NCBI RefSeq assembly: GCF_000020525.1
Contig: NC_011026.1
Coordinates: 2,710,001 to 2,774,000 of the forward strand
Reading direction: 5' to 3'
Length of the DNA stretch: 64,000 bases
From: Chloroherpeton thalassium ATCC 35110
GTDB taxonomy: Bacteria; Bacteroidota; Chlorobiia; Chlorobiales; Chloroherpetonaceae
Part shown: in pieces, positions 18,264 through 26,759 of the stretch
How positions within the stretch are numbered: the stretch's first letter is position 1
Layout of the letters: each line of letters opens with the position of its first letter
The notes under the pieces: model-generated
Told to the model about the DNA's origin: nothing
Database searches by the model: none
The model's input: the letters and a program-made list of their open reading frames with translations, nothing else
Made by a program: the position numbers and the translations under genes

Positions 18264-20363
18264 ATGATGTACAAAAAAAATTTTTTTCTCTCTTTTGCGC
18301 TTCTCTGCTTAGTTTCACTTTCTCCTGTTTATCCAGCTATTGCTCAAAGCAGCGCGCAGCCGGATACCACATCGGGAGATATAGAACCCTCCGCTGGCTA
18401 TTCTCGCGCTGAGCAGATTATTTCTTTTATTTTAGAAAAACTTCACTACCGCGAGTTTAGCTTCAACGATTCGCTGTCTTCCGAAATCTTCGAGCGCTAC
18501 CTCAAGACACTGGATTATAATAAAACCTACTTTCTTGAATCTGATGTCCGCGCGTTTGCCACGCATCGCCTGGCACTTGACGACGATTTGCGCGCCGGCA
18601 GATTGGATGCGGCTTATGAAATCTTTAATGTTTATAAAGACCGCGTTCGCCAGCGCATCAAATGGGCACAAGCTCGCATCGATGAACGGTTTGACTTTAC
18701 CCTGGATGAGCGCTATGAGTACAAACGCGAAGACATGAAATGGGCGGCAACCGAAACCGAACTCAACGAGGTTTGGCGAAAACTTCTAAAAAATCAAGCG
18801 CTGGAACTCAAGCTTTCTGGCAAACAGCCTTCCGAGATTGCCAAAATCCTGAAAGATCGTTTAGCAAATCAGCAGCGCAGAATTGAACAATATAATGTTG
18901 AAGATGTATTTCGGCTGTTTATGAATTCTGTAACGGCGTCCATCGATCCGCACACAAACTACTTTTCCCCGATGGACTCCGATAATTTCAAAATCAACAT
19001 GAGCCTTTCGTTTGAGGGAATTGGCGCAAGGTTGCAATCGGAAAATGAATACACGATGGTTTATGAAATTATCCCTGGCGGCCCGGCTTTCAAGGCGAAA
19101 CAATTAGCCAAAGGAGACAAAATCATCGGTGTTGGCCAAGGCGAAAACGGTGAGATTCAAGATGTGATTGGCTGGCGCCTGGACGATGTGGTTAAGCTGA
19201 TTCGTGGCCCGAAAGGCACCATTGTAAAGTTGCAAATTATTCCAGCCGTTGGCGGCCCGGATGCACCGAGCAAAGTCATTAAAATTCTTCGCGGCAAGGT
19301 TAAGCTCGAAGAACAAGCCGCCAAAAAGCGTGTACTTTCCCTCAATCACAATGGGAAAAATTATAAAATTGGCGTCATCGACATTCCCGCGTTTTACCTT
19401 GATTTTGAAGCTTACCATAATGGCGACCCGAACTACAAAAGCACCAGCCGCGATGTCGAGCGCCTTATCAGCGAGTTGAAACAGGAAAAAGTGGATGGCA
19501 TCATCATCGACTTGAGAAACAACGGTGGTGGTTCGCTCGAGGAAGCCATTAAAGTAACTGGCCTGTTTATTCCATACGGGCCGGTTGTGCAAGTTCGGCG
19601 TTCAGATGGTGCAGTCGACGTGAATTCGGACGACGACCCCGATGTTGCTTATGATGGACCGCTCGGCGTGCTGATTAATCGTTATAGCGCCTCGGCGTCG
19701 GAGATTTTCGCCGGTGCAATTCAAGACTACAAGCGCGGCCTCATTATCGGTGAACAAAGCTACGGGAAAGGCACCGTTCAAAACCTGCTCGACTTGAACA
19801 GCTACATCCGATTTGGCGACCAACGCTTCGGACAAATCAAATTGACTATCGCGAAATTTTATAGAATCACTGGCGCGAGCACGCAGCGCAAAGGCGTCAT
19901 ACCCGACCTGCAAATGCCGTCTCCGATTGATCCCGAAGATGCCGGCGAAGACACCGAGCCCAGCGCCTTGCCTTGGGATGTCATCCAAGCTGCAGACTAC
20001 AAGCTTTCGCAGAAAATCAATGGGCAAGTGGTCTCAAAGCTCATTAAAACCCACAACGAGCGCCTGAAAACCGAACCGCAATTGAAAGCCTATATTGAGG
20101 AAATTGAAAAGATTAAGGAAAATGAGGATAAGAATTATGTTTCGCTGAAAGAAAGCACACGCAAAAAGGAGCGCGACGAAATAGAACAAATTAGAAAGAA
20201 AATTAAGGATTTGATGAGCAAGTCCCCGGAAAACGCCTCTGATAAAAAACCCGACTCGCAAAGTGAGGATGCCGAAGAAACCGTGCAAGCTTCTGAGGAA
20301 GAAGACATTTTGCTGAACGAATCTGGCGAAATTTTAGCGGATTTTATTCGCTTCCAGCGATAA
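18264..20363 (+). CDS. prc: Tail-specific (C-terminal processing) protease, S41 family
   Basis: 699 residues. A Sec signal peptide covers residues 1-28. Next come a helical N-terminal domain, a PDZ domain around residues 240-340 (FEGIGARLQ...IIPGGPAFKAKQLAKGDKI), and the S41 catalytic core: NRYSASASEIFAGAIQDY from about residue 472, and the SYGKGTVQ lysine near residue 502. The C-terminal Lys/Glu-rich tail is predicted coiled coil. It degrades periplasmic proteins by recognising their C-termini. Length and order match the Prc/Tsp branch rather than the shorter CtpA branch. Confidence 0.93.
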   Translation: MMYKKNFFLSFALLCLVSLSPVYPAIAQSSAQPDTTSGDIEPSAGYSRAEQIISFILEKLHYREFSFNDSLSSEIFERYLKTLDYNKTYFLESDVRAFATHRLALDDDLRAGRLDAAYEIFNVYKDRVRQRIKWAQARIDERFDFTLDERYEYKREDMKWAATETELNEVWRKLLKNQALELKLSGKQPSEIAKILKDRLANQQRRIEQYNVEDVFRLFMNSVTASIDPHTNYFSPMDSDNFKINMSLSFEGIGARLQSENEYTMVYEIIPGGPAFKAKQLAKGDKIIGVGQGENGEIQDVIGWRLDDVVKLIRGPKGTIVKLQIIPAVGGPDAPSKVIKILRGKVKLEEQAAKKRVLSLNHNGKNYKIGVIDIPAFYLDFEAYHNGDPNYKSTSRDVERLISELKQEKVDGIIIDLRNNGGGSLEEAIKVTGLFIPYGPVVQVRRSDGAVDVNSDDDPDVAYDGPLGVLINRYSASASEIFAGAIQDYKRGLIIGEQSYGKGTVQNLLDLNSYIRFGDQRFGQIKLTIAKFYRITGASTQRKGVIPDLQMPSPIDPEDAGEDTEPSALPWDVIQAADYKLSQKINGQVVSKLIKTHNERLKTEPQLKAYIEEIEKIKENEDKNYVSLKESTRKKERDEIEQIRKKIKDLMSKSPENASDKKPDSQSEDAEETVQASEEEDILLNESGEILADFIRFQR

Positions 20364-20400
20364 ACCAATTCGTCTCGAACCGTAATTTTCAGGATTATCG

Positions 20401-20430
20401 ATAAACCCTAAAATATTTTTAGGGTTTATT
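20401..20430 (+). terminator. Intrinsic terminator after the protease gene
   Basis: AAACCCTAAAA / TTTTTAGGGTTT, an AT-rich stem directly after the stop region. Confidence 0.8.
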
Positions 20431-20472
20431 AAGTGGCCGGTGTGGCGGCGCGAAGATCTCTTGTACATTTTT

Positions 20473-20545
20473 TGTCATTCTGAGCCGAGCTGGCGAAGAA
20501 TCCACCAGGACGGCAAGTGGATGCTTCGCGTCGCTCAGCATGACA
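20473..20545. repeat. Interspersed palindromic repeat, family R1 copy 2
   Basis: Opens TGTCATTCTGAG and closes CTCAGCATGACA, with an internal GCGAAGAATCC block, so it is inverted relative to copies 1 and 3. The rest of the 20364-20798 gap shows no gene; open frames here run through the repeat. Confidence 0.8.
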
Positions 20546-20798
20546 GAAAAAAAACAAAGCCGGACTTACCTACGGGTGTTTCGGCCACGATCAATACTGC
20601 GTCTATGGCAAACTCCCAAAGTGAATGACAGGAAATGCACAGCCCCGTGCGTCTCTACCCATTTGGAATGGCCACAATATTTTTTACTCGCTCCTTCTCT
20701 GTTTGTGATTTTTCCACCCTGACGCACATAACACGACGGCATTTTTTTCTATCTTAGCGGTCTATGCTAATTTTTTAGTGCTTCTTTAAGGCAAATAC

Positions 20799-21467
20799 AT
20801 GTCTGTTTTTGAAATTTCAGGTCATATCGCTTTTGCGCTTATCGCGATTTCCTACCTTGTTAAAGATATTCTTTGGCTTCGGATTCTTTCGATTATTGCG
20901 AGCGCAGCGGGCATCGTGTTCAACTATGTCGTGCCAGCCACGCCGCTTTGGCTCGTGATTTATTGGAACATCGGGTTTATTTTGGTGCACACCTTCCACA
21001 TTACGCTGATTTTACGCGAGCGCGCTTCAGTTGATTTTTCGGAGGAAGAAAAGGAGCTTTACCAAACCGTGTTTCAAACTTTTTCGCCGGTTGAGTTTAT
21101 GAAATTGCTGCGCGTTAGCGACTGGAAAATTGCCCAGCCAACTGAACCGATTACGGTTGAAGGCGAAGAAGTCCCGAACGTGATGCTGATTTATAACGGC
21201 CTCGTTTCAGTCATTTCTGGAGGGAAGGAAGTGGCGCAACTCAAGGATGGACAATTTATCGGTGAAATGAGTTTCATTCGCGGCGGCAATGCGTCGGCGA
21301 CATGCAAAGCCCTTCGGGAAACGCGCTACCTCTCTATTCCCAAAACGAACTTACACAAACTGCTCAACCGCAACCCAGCCATGCGCACCGCCGTTCATGC
21401 GGTTCTCAGCACCGACTTGGCCAAAAAGCTTTCACCTGTACAAGCCTCGCAACTGACTTCTGAGTGA
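20799..21467 (+). CDS. Popeye-like membrane protein with cyclic-nucleotide-binding domain
   Basis: 222 residues. The first 72 hold three closely spaced hydrophobic helices (about 7-26, 28-46 and 50-72). From about residue 100 a cyclic-nucleotide-binding-type beta barrel follows: VMLIYNGLVSVISGGKEVAQL, then GQFIGEMSFIRGGNASAT. This layout (three helices, then a CNMP-like barrel) is that of Popeye-domain proteins, best known from animals but also found in bacteria. The canonical RxxAT phosphate-binding arginine region reads RGGNASAT, so ligand binding is uncertain. It stands alone; the role may be signalling at the inner membrane. Confidence 0.75.
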   Translation: MSVFEISGHIAFALIAISYLVKDILWLRILSIIASAAGIVFNYVVPATPLWLVIYWNIGFILVHTFHITLILRERASVDFSEEEKELYQTVFQTFSPVEFMKLLRVSDWKIAQPTEPITVEGEEVPNVMLIYNGLVSVISGGKEVAQLKDGQFIGEMSFIRGGNASATCKALRETRYLSIPKTNLHKLLNRNPAMRTAVHAVLSTDLAKKLSPVQASQLTSE

Positions 21468-21608
21468 TTTTTATTACAAATTTTATAGTGGTAAAGTCTT
21501 TGCTTTCCATGATAAAAGACTTGGAAATATCATGTACGGCGCTTCTACGTTGGGTTAAAGGGGAACATTGGAAGATATTGACCAGCGATTACGTTACGGC
21601 TCACGCCT

Positions 21609-23405
21609 CTAAAAAATACTCATGTCATAAGTCGAGTCTATGTCCGAGATGTTCGGCTGCCAAGTGCGCACATGAATCAGGGGTTTGTTCGTATCGTTCA
21701 AATCCACCATCAAAAACAGGTAGCCCGTGTCGCCGTAGTTTGAGGAAAAATAATGCTGCTTGATTTGCACACCGTACACATTTCCGCCCGTGCCGCCCTT
21801 GCGAACCCGGCTTTCCTCAAACCGAATATTGATATACTCTTTGCTTCCGAAGGAATATCTCAAATTTCCGATGTACTCGGCTTTGGGTTGGCGATTGTAT
21901 TTTACAATCCGATTGTTTTTAAACCGATTTTCAACATCGGCGTTTTTTACCAAATGTCCCGTGATAATCAGCGCATTATCGGCAAAAATAGACTCGATAT
22001 AATCCGCTCGCTTCAGCGCATACGCGGTTTTAAAATGCTCCAAAAAGTTTATCAACACAAAGCGGTTGCTTTTTTCCCAAGCCTCTTGTTCCATGATGCT
22101 CGAAAAAGCTTTTTCGGACAGCCCGAACGAAAGGCTCTCGATCTTTTTTTCCTTGTCAAAATGAAATACGACATCTTCAACAAACTTTTTGTAGTTGTTT
22201 TGAAAATGAAACGCCATTTTCACCGAACGATACATCACCTCGCCGCGATGCGCGAAAATTTGCGGTTCGGGCGTGCTTAAAATGCGGGCGTTGCCATATC
22301 CGACAAGCTTTTGAAATATCTCAAAGCCTTCCTCCGTAAAAAAACGTTTCACCGAACGATACTTGCCGTTTCGTATGGCCGCCGAGACCTTTTGAACGAT
22401 TTCCTTATATGTTTCGGGATTTCGGACAAATTCCATATCCGCCGCAACCGGCAAGGCTGCAGGCCTCGCCTCGTCGTCGGAGTCGCCGTCGAAGCGAATA
22501 TCGTAGTAGCTTTTTCGGAAGGCAATCGGCTCGATGCGCTGCATGACCATTTGAAGCTCGTCATCAATTTTGGCTTGATTTTCATATATATATTCGACCT
22601 TCAAGCGAGCGTTTTCCTTATTCTTTGAATTTTCGCCGACGTATTCCAAAAAGCCTTCGCCGTCTTTAGCGCCGATGAGGTTCGTCCAGTCGCGCCCGTC
22701 CCAGTAGGAATAATCCAAATTCGCAACCGGTGCGTCTTTGTAAAAAATCTTGAGCGGCACGATTTTCGTTTTTTCGCCGTCTTCGCTGTCGGTCGCTTTA
22801 AACCGAAGATGACCGAAAAGCTCATCCATTTTAACCGGCAGCCACACAATGAGTTTTTGCGCTGAGCGGCCTTCAACGGAAAGGTTGATTTCGTTCCAAT
22901 CGGGATGGCTTTTCAAGAGTAGAAGCGCCCAATAAGCATAGCGCAGCGCGTCGCCGATGCGCCGTTCCGATTCGGCCTTCAAGGCGGATTTTACAAAAAC
23001 GATGATTTTTTCCTTGCGCTCGCGAAAGACCTTTTCAACTTCCGTCCGTTTGATGTAGCGAAACACGCGGGCATCCGGCTCGTTGCCGAGAACAAGCCGT
23101 TCGGTATTGTTCAGCGTGGCGGTTGAATAAGTTTTGACGACGGAGCGGGTTTTTTCCTGCAAGACGGCTTTGTCGCCCTTGCTTTGTTCATCTACCAAAT
23201 GCTCGAATTTGCTTTCAACTGTGGTTGAAATTTGACCGGCGAGCATGGCCAATGCCTGCTTATCTGCGACGTTGAGCGTCGCGCCCACGCCTTCGCCCCA
23301 TAAGTATTGTGGATTTTGCTTTATCTCCTCGATGGTCTGAGCCAAGAGGATATTCAAGTTCAAAATGAAAAGGGCGAAAAAGAAGAGGAATCGTGCGTTT
23401 TTCAT
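21609..23405 (-). CDS. Secreted LPP20-like protein
   Basis: 598 residues with a signal peptide (cleavage near residue 22 after LLAQ) but no lipobox. Residues about 30-150 resemble the LPP20/FlgT-N-type domain: YLWGEGVGATLNVADKQAL followed by ARVFRYIKRTEVEKVF. The rest is mixed alpha/beta, with two similar late segments (YRSVKMAFHFQNNYKKF and related) of unknown fold. Similar proteins in Bacteroidota often sit near PEGA-repeat proteins, and one lies on the same strand 1.2 kb upstream, past an Rpn gene. An envelope role is inferred only. Confidence 0.6.
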   Translation of the reverse strand: MKNARFLFFFALFILNLNILLAQTIEEIKQNPQYLWGEGVGATLNVADKQALAMLAGQISTTVESKFEHLVDEQSKGDKAVLQEKTRSVVKTYSTATLNNTERLVLGNEPDARVFRYIKRTEVEKVFRERKEKIIVFVKSALKAESERRIGDALRYAYWALLLLKSHPDWNEINLSVEGRSAQKLIVWLPVKMDELFGHLRFKATDSEDGEKTKIVPLKIFYKDAPVANLDYSYWDGRDWTNLIGAKDGEGFLEYVGENSKNKENARLKVEYIYENQAKIDDELQMVMQRIEPIAFRKSYYDIRFDGDSDDEARPAALPVAADMEFVRNPETYKEIVQKVSAAIRNGKYRSVKRFFTEEGFEIFQKLVGYGNARILSTPEPQIFAHRGEVMYRSVKMAFHFQNNYKKFVEDVVFHFDKEKKIESLSFGLSEKAFSSIMEQEAWEKSNRFVLINFLEHFKTAYALKRADYIESIFADNALIITGHLVKNADVENRFKNNRIVKYNRQPKAEYIGNLRYSFGSKEYINIRFEESRVRKGGTGGNVYGVQIKQHYFSSNYGDTGYLFLMVDLNDTNKPLIHVRTWQPNISDIDSTYDMSIF

Positions 23406-23502
23406 GGGAATACAGTGGTCACGGGTTCGACGGGTTTTGTATTATAATTCCATTCGGTTCGGAAAATACGAAAATCAAAATTTTTCAATTTCTCAAATAT
23501 GA

Positions 23503-24474
23503 CTACAACCGCATAATTTCTTCGAGCGAAAGGCCGGTTTCTCGAGCAATCTCTTCCGTACTTGCGCCGAATTTTTTCATTTGAACGGCCAATTTCACCG
23601 CAAGCTCTTCTTTTTGTCGGCGGTCGGCGTCTCTTTCCCGGCGCTCTATTTCCAACATTTTTTCCGTTTCGGCTTTTGCTTTCTCGGCTTCCTCACGGCC
23701 TTTTTTTTCCGCCGCGATTTGCTTCATATACTTGGCTTCCTGCTCGTCGAATATCAAATCCAGTTCCTCTTCGGCTTCCAAGTTTCGCCGAAATTCCTCG
23801 TCCGACAGCGGCGTGCTTAAATACGTCGCCATTTCCGAATATTCCTCCGGCAGTTCTTTCAGGTCTAGGATGTACTCTTTATCGGTTATCCATTTTTGAT
23901 TGAACAGGGTCAAGAACCGCTCCAAACTCGTTTGACGTTTTTCCGGCAGGCGCTTGACCTGTATGATGTGCGATTGATGCGTCAGGTGTTCCACGAAAAA
24001 GCTCTTCACATCCAGCTTTTCCTTGCTGACCGAATTGATGATTTCACGATTGACCGAGACCGCCATGTACGGTAAATCCTCCAATTTATACCCCAAGATG
24101 TAGATGGTGATGATCGGATAGGCGGTATGGTATTCGGGATAGCGGTTCGTTTCCGATTCCTTCTCTTTGGGTTTCGACATGTAATTCGCCCCGAGATAGT
24201 TTCGGAAGCGATGGATGTCGGTGATATATTTCGATTTTTGCAGTTCGATCAACACCGTTTTGCGCTCGCCGCCCGGTTCTTGAATCACGGCTTTGAAGTC
24301 CAGACGAAACAAGGTGAGCCGGCGCTTTTCATCGGGAAACAGCGTTTCCTGTTGCGCCAATGCGACTTCCACGACTTCCGTGTCCAAAATGACCGACAAG
24401 ACCTTTTTGGCGAACTTGTCGTTCTCCATCAAATATTCGAACGCCTTATCGTAAAGCGGATTGACGATTCTCAT
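23503..24474 (-). CDS. Rpn-family recombination-promoting nuclease / putative transposase
   Basis: 323 residues, intact. The N-terminal PD-(D/E)XK domain starts MRIVNPLYDKAFEYLM and contains LFRLDFKAVIQ and VLIELQKSKY. An EAEEELDLIFDEQEAKY helix, a Glu/Lys/Arg-rich coiled coil and a terminal FGASTEEIARETGLSLEEIM helical pair follow. Rpn proteins are Ca/Mg-dependent DNA endonucleases tied to RecA-independent recombination and phage defence. It is a close paralogue of the broken copy at 15932-16925, yet its codons are clearly GC-richer, which suggests separate arrival. It separates the LPP20-like gene from the PEGA gene. Confidence 0.8.
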   Translation of the reverse strand: MRIVNPLYDKAFEYLMENDKFAKKVLSVILDTEVVEVALAQQETLFPDEKRRLTLFRLDFKAVIQEPGGERKTVLIELQKSKYITDIHRFRNYLGANYMSKPKEKESETNRYPEYHTAYPIITIYILGYKLEDLPYMAVSVNREIINSVSKEKLDVKSFFVEHLTHQSHIIQVKRLPEKRQTSLERFLTLFNQKWITDKEYILDLKELPEEYSEMATYLSTPLSDEEFRRNLEAEEELDLIFDEQEAKYMKQIAAEKKGREEAEKAKAETEKMLEIERRERDADRRQKEELAVKLAVQMKKFGASTEEIARETGLSLEEIMRL

Positions 24475-24641
24475 TTTTTCTTGCTTTTCGTTTTGACCTC
24501 AATTTACATCATTTGTCCGAACCTTGATTCACCTGATGAAAGGCTGGATAAAGACAAAAAATAACGCCTCGTTCTTCTTCCTTGCGCTTTTCTCCTGCCC
24601 CCATTTGCCTTTATCAGAGGAATCATGGTTTAAGCTATCCT

Positions 24642-26321
24642 TTAACGCACCCGTTCCATCTCATCAGACACTGCTTGCCAACCATTCTGAGATGGGAAGT
24701 CTACCAGCATATCATAATCCCCTGTGAGGCCAACCTCTTTAACAATTCCTACATCTCCATGCTTGACTTCACCCCACTTACGCTTTGGAGTACTTATACT
24801 CCTTTTTACTCTAACTTTATCACCAACTTGAAAGCTCTGTATGATACTAGTCTGTACATGTTCAACCCGTTCCATCTCATCAGACACTGCTTGCCAACCA
24901 TTCTGAGACGGGAAGTCTACCAGCATATCATAATCCCCTGTGAGGCCAACCTCTTTAACAATTCCTACATCTCCATGCTTGACTTCACCCCAATCACACT
25001 TTGGAGTACTTATACTCCTTTTTACTCTAACTTTATCACCAACTTGAAAGAACCCTGACGGAAACGAATCGCTTTTTTCCAGCTTTACGCTTAGGGTTTG
25101 CGTTTTGCCTTCCGTCACCTGCACGGTTTGCACCACATCTTTGTACCCCGGTTTTGTCAGCTTTATTTCATAAACGCCTTCCAAAAGGTTTTTCAGGGTT
25201 TTCGGCGTTTCGCCCTGTTTTTTGCCCTCTATGTAAATGTCGGCTTCCCAAGGGTCGCTGGCAATATCCAGCGTTCCGTATTTCGGGCGTGGAATCAGGT
25301 TTAGGGTTTGGGTTTCGCCTGCGATAATTTCCACCGTTGCTCGGGCGTCTTCATGCTTGGGCTTTGTCGCGGAAACGGTATAAACGCCGGGCAGGAGCCT
25401 GCCGGTGTAGCCGCCCGTTCCCACCGGCTTGTTATCAATTCTAATTTCCGCGCCTTCCGCCGTCTCCACGCTCACCGTTCCAAAGGCCTGCTTTAAACGA
25501 ACCGTGAGCGTTTGCGGCACGCCGGCTTTTACGGTCATACTTCGCTCCGTCGGCTCGTACCATTCGCGCAAAAATTTCAGCCGGTGTTCCCCCGCCATGA
25601 CTTCGGTTAGTGTGCAAGGCGTGGTTTTTCCGGTCGGGTTGCCGTCCAAAAGCACCGTCGCGCCGCTTTCGGGTTCGCTCTCAAGCCTGAGCGAGGCAAA
25701 ATTCGGTTTCAGCTTCAGCGTCAATTTTTCCTTATCGCCCGTTCGGGTTAAATCAATCACGCCGGCAGCCGGTTGGTATTTGGCCTTGGTGAGGCGGTAA
25801 TTGTATTTTTGCTTTTTCAGCTTTTTCTGAAACGGCGTTTGCCCCAGATATTGCTCGTCCAAATAAAGTTCCGCGCCCTCCGGTTCAGTTTGCACCAAAA
25901 GCCACGCGCTTTCAATTTCAGGCGCTTCCACGATGGTTTTTATTTTTCCCGTTACCAACACCATCTCATAAACCGTCGCCTCCGAAATCGTTTCGGGATA
26001 AACGTAGTCGCGCAAAACGCCGAGCTGATCGTGTTTAATGGTGATTTTTTTTGAGCCGTAAGGGACGTAAATCCACCATTCGCCGGTTTTTTTCAGCGTT
26101 TTCATAATGCCCATCATGCCGCCTTCAAAGACGAAGCCGGTCTCGGTGGTCACCATTTTGATGAGGGCGCATTTGTCGCCGTTTTGGTCGATGACGGGAT
26201 CGGTAATGCGGGCGGTCTGGTCAAGAGGCAGGCTGCGGAACGATTTTACGCTCATTTGCTGCGCCCCGGCTTCCGAGAAAAGCAGCGCCAGCAAAAAAAA
26301 CGAAAGCAATACATGTTTCAT
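24642..26321 (-). CDS. Secreted PEGA-repeat protein with two KEG/HERC2-like C-terminal repeats
   Basis: 559 residues with a signal peptide (cleavage near residue 20). An N-terminal domain (SFRSLPLDQTARITDPVIDQNG, then WWIYVPYGSKKITI) resembles PEGA-linked proteins of Bacteroidota. Four PEGA repeats follow, each with a GAxxxxDxxxxGxTP-like turn, from about residue 143 to 415. The last 135 residues are two near-identical units, each GDKVRVKRSISTPK...W, VKHGDVGIVKEV, MLVDFPSQNGW and DEMERV, a pattern I know from the HERC2-like repeats of plant KEG ubiquitin ligases. These units use AGA/AGG/ATA/GTA codons, unlike the GC-rich PEGA part, so the gene is a mosaic. Confidence 0.75.
   Translation of the reverse strand: MKHVLLSFFLLALLFSEAGAQQMSVKSFRSLPLDQTARITDPVIDQNGDKCALIKMVTTETGFVFEGGMMGIMKTLKKTGEWWIYVPYGSKKITIKHDQLGVLRDYVYPETISEATVYEMVLVTGKIKTIVEAPEIESAWLLVQTEPEGAELYLDEQYLGQTPFQKKLKKQKYNYRLTKAKYQPAAGVIDLTRTGDKEKLTLKLKPNFASLRLESEPESGATVLLDGNPTGKTTPCTLTEVMAGEHRLKFLREWYEPTERSMTVKAGVPQTLTVRLKQAFGTVSVETAEGAEIRIDNKPVGTGGYTGRLLPGVYTVSATKPKHEDARATVEIIAGETQTLNLIPRPKYGTLDIASDPWEADIYIEGKKQGETPKTLKNLLEGVYEIKLTKPGYKDVVQTVQVTEGKTQTLSVKLEKSDSFPSGFFQVGDKVRVKRSISTPKCDWGEVKHGDVGIVKEVGLTGDYDMLVDFPSQNGWQAVSDEMERVEHVQTSIIQSFQVGDKVRVKRSISTPKRKWGEVKHGDVGIVKEVGLTGDYDMLVDFPSQNGWQAVSDEMERVR
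24650..25050. repeat. Two 185-bp direct repeats, 216-bp period
   Basis: Copies at 24650-24834 and 24866-25050 differ at only a handful of positions (for example gatggg against gacggg), with a short linker between. They encode the two KEG/HERC2-like units of the PEGA protein. The near-identity at silent positions shows a recent duplication or ongoing conversion. Confidence 0.92.
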
Positions 26322-26523
26322 TGTTGAGGAGTTTCCGGTTTTTTCAAATTCATTTTTCTCGGCGGAAAAATAAGGAATTTTCGGGCGGGAAACAGTGATT
26401 TGCTTGATTGCAAGGCGGGATAAATCATGTCTTGAACATGATTAAAAAGAATTATAGTAAAAGCGGGAATTTATGATAGAAACTTGTCCCGGATTTAGCT
26501 TGCTTACTCAATCCGTGTCGGTC

Positions 26524-26569
26524 TGAGCGAAGACGAAGACCGGCTTTTAGCGCCCATCGTCTTCGCTCA
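26524..26569. repeat. Interspersed palindromic repeat, family R2 copy 1
   Basis: TGAGCGAAGACGA and TCGTCTTCGCTCA form a perfect 13-bp inverted repeat with a 20-base loop, upstream of argC. The same motif with GGAGACG in place of GAAGACG recurs between argC and argJ. Confidence 0.85.
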
Positions 26570-26693
26570 AAGTACAATATAGTTTTGTAATCTTACATTG
26601 CAATAACAGAATTAATTGATAAGCAAAATGAAAGGCAAAAACCTGCCTTAATCCTGTTCGAGACGAAATTTTTTACCACAAAATATTTTCATT

Positions 26694-26731
26694 CTTGAAT
26701 ATTTATTCGTAATTTTGAATTTTTATTCATC
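26694..26731 (+). promoter_or_regulatory. Tandem ARG boxes (ArgR operator) before argC
   Basis: TGAAT-ATTT-ATTCG (26696-26709) and TGAAT-TTTT-ATTCA (26716-26729) match the ARG box TGAATwwwwATTCA with one and no mismatches. They are spaced 20 bases start to start, close to the 21 seen in E. coli operators, so two ArgR trimers could bind on one face. argR lies in the same cluster. Confidence 0.85.
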
Positions 26732-26759
26732 AAAAACCAAAGAAAGACATCACGAGAAA

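Noticed and set aside
20440-20722. Two overlapping short open frames after the protease gene
   Set aside because: Both run through the R1 palindromic repeat and have no protein-like pattern.
24650-25050. CRISPR-like array
   Set aside because: The two repeats are 185 bp, coding, in frame, and too long and too few for CRISPR.
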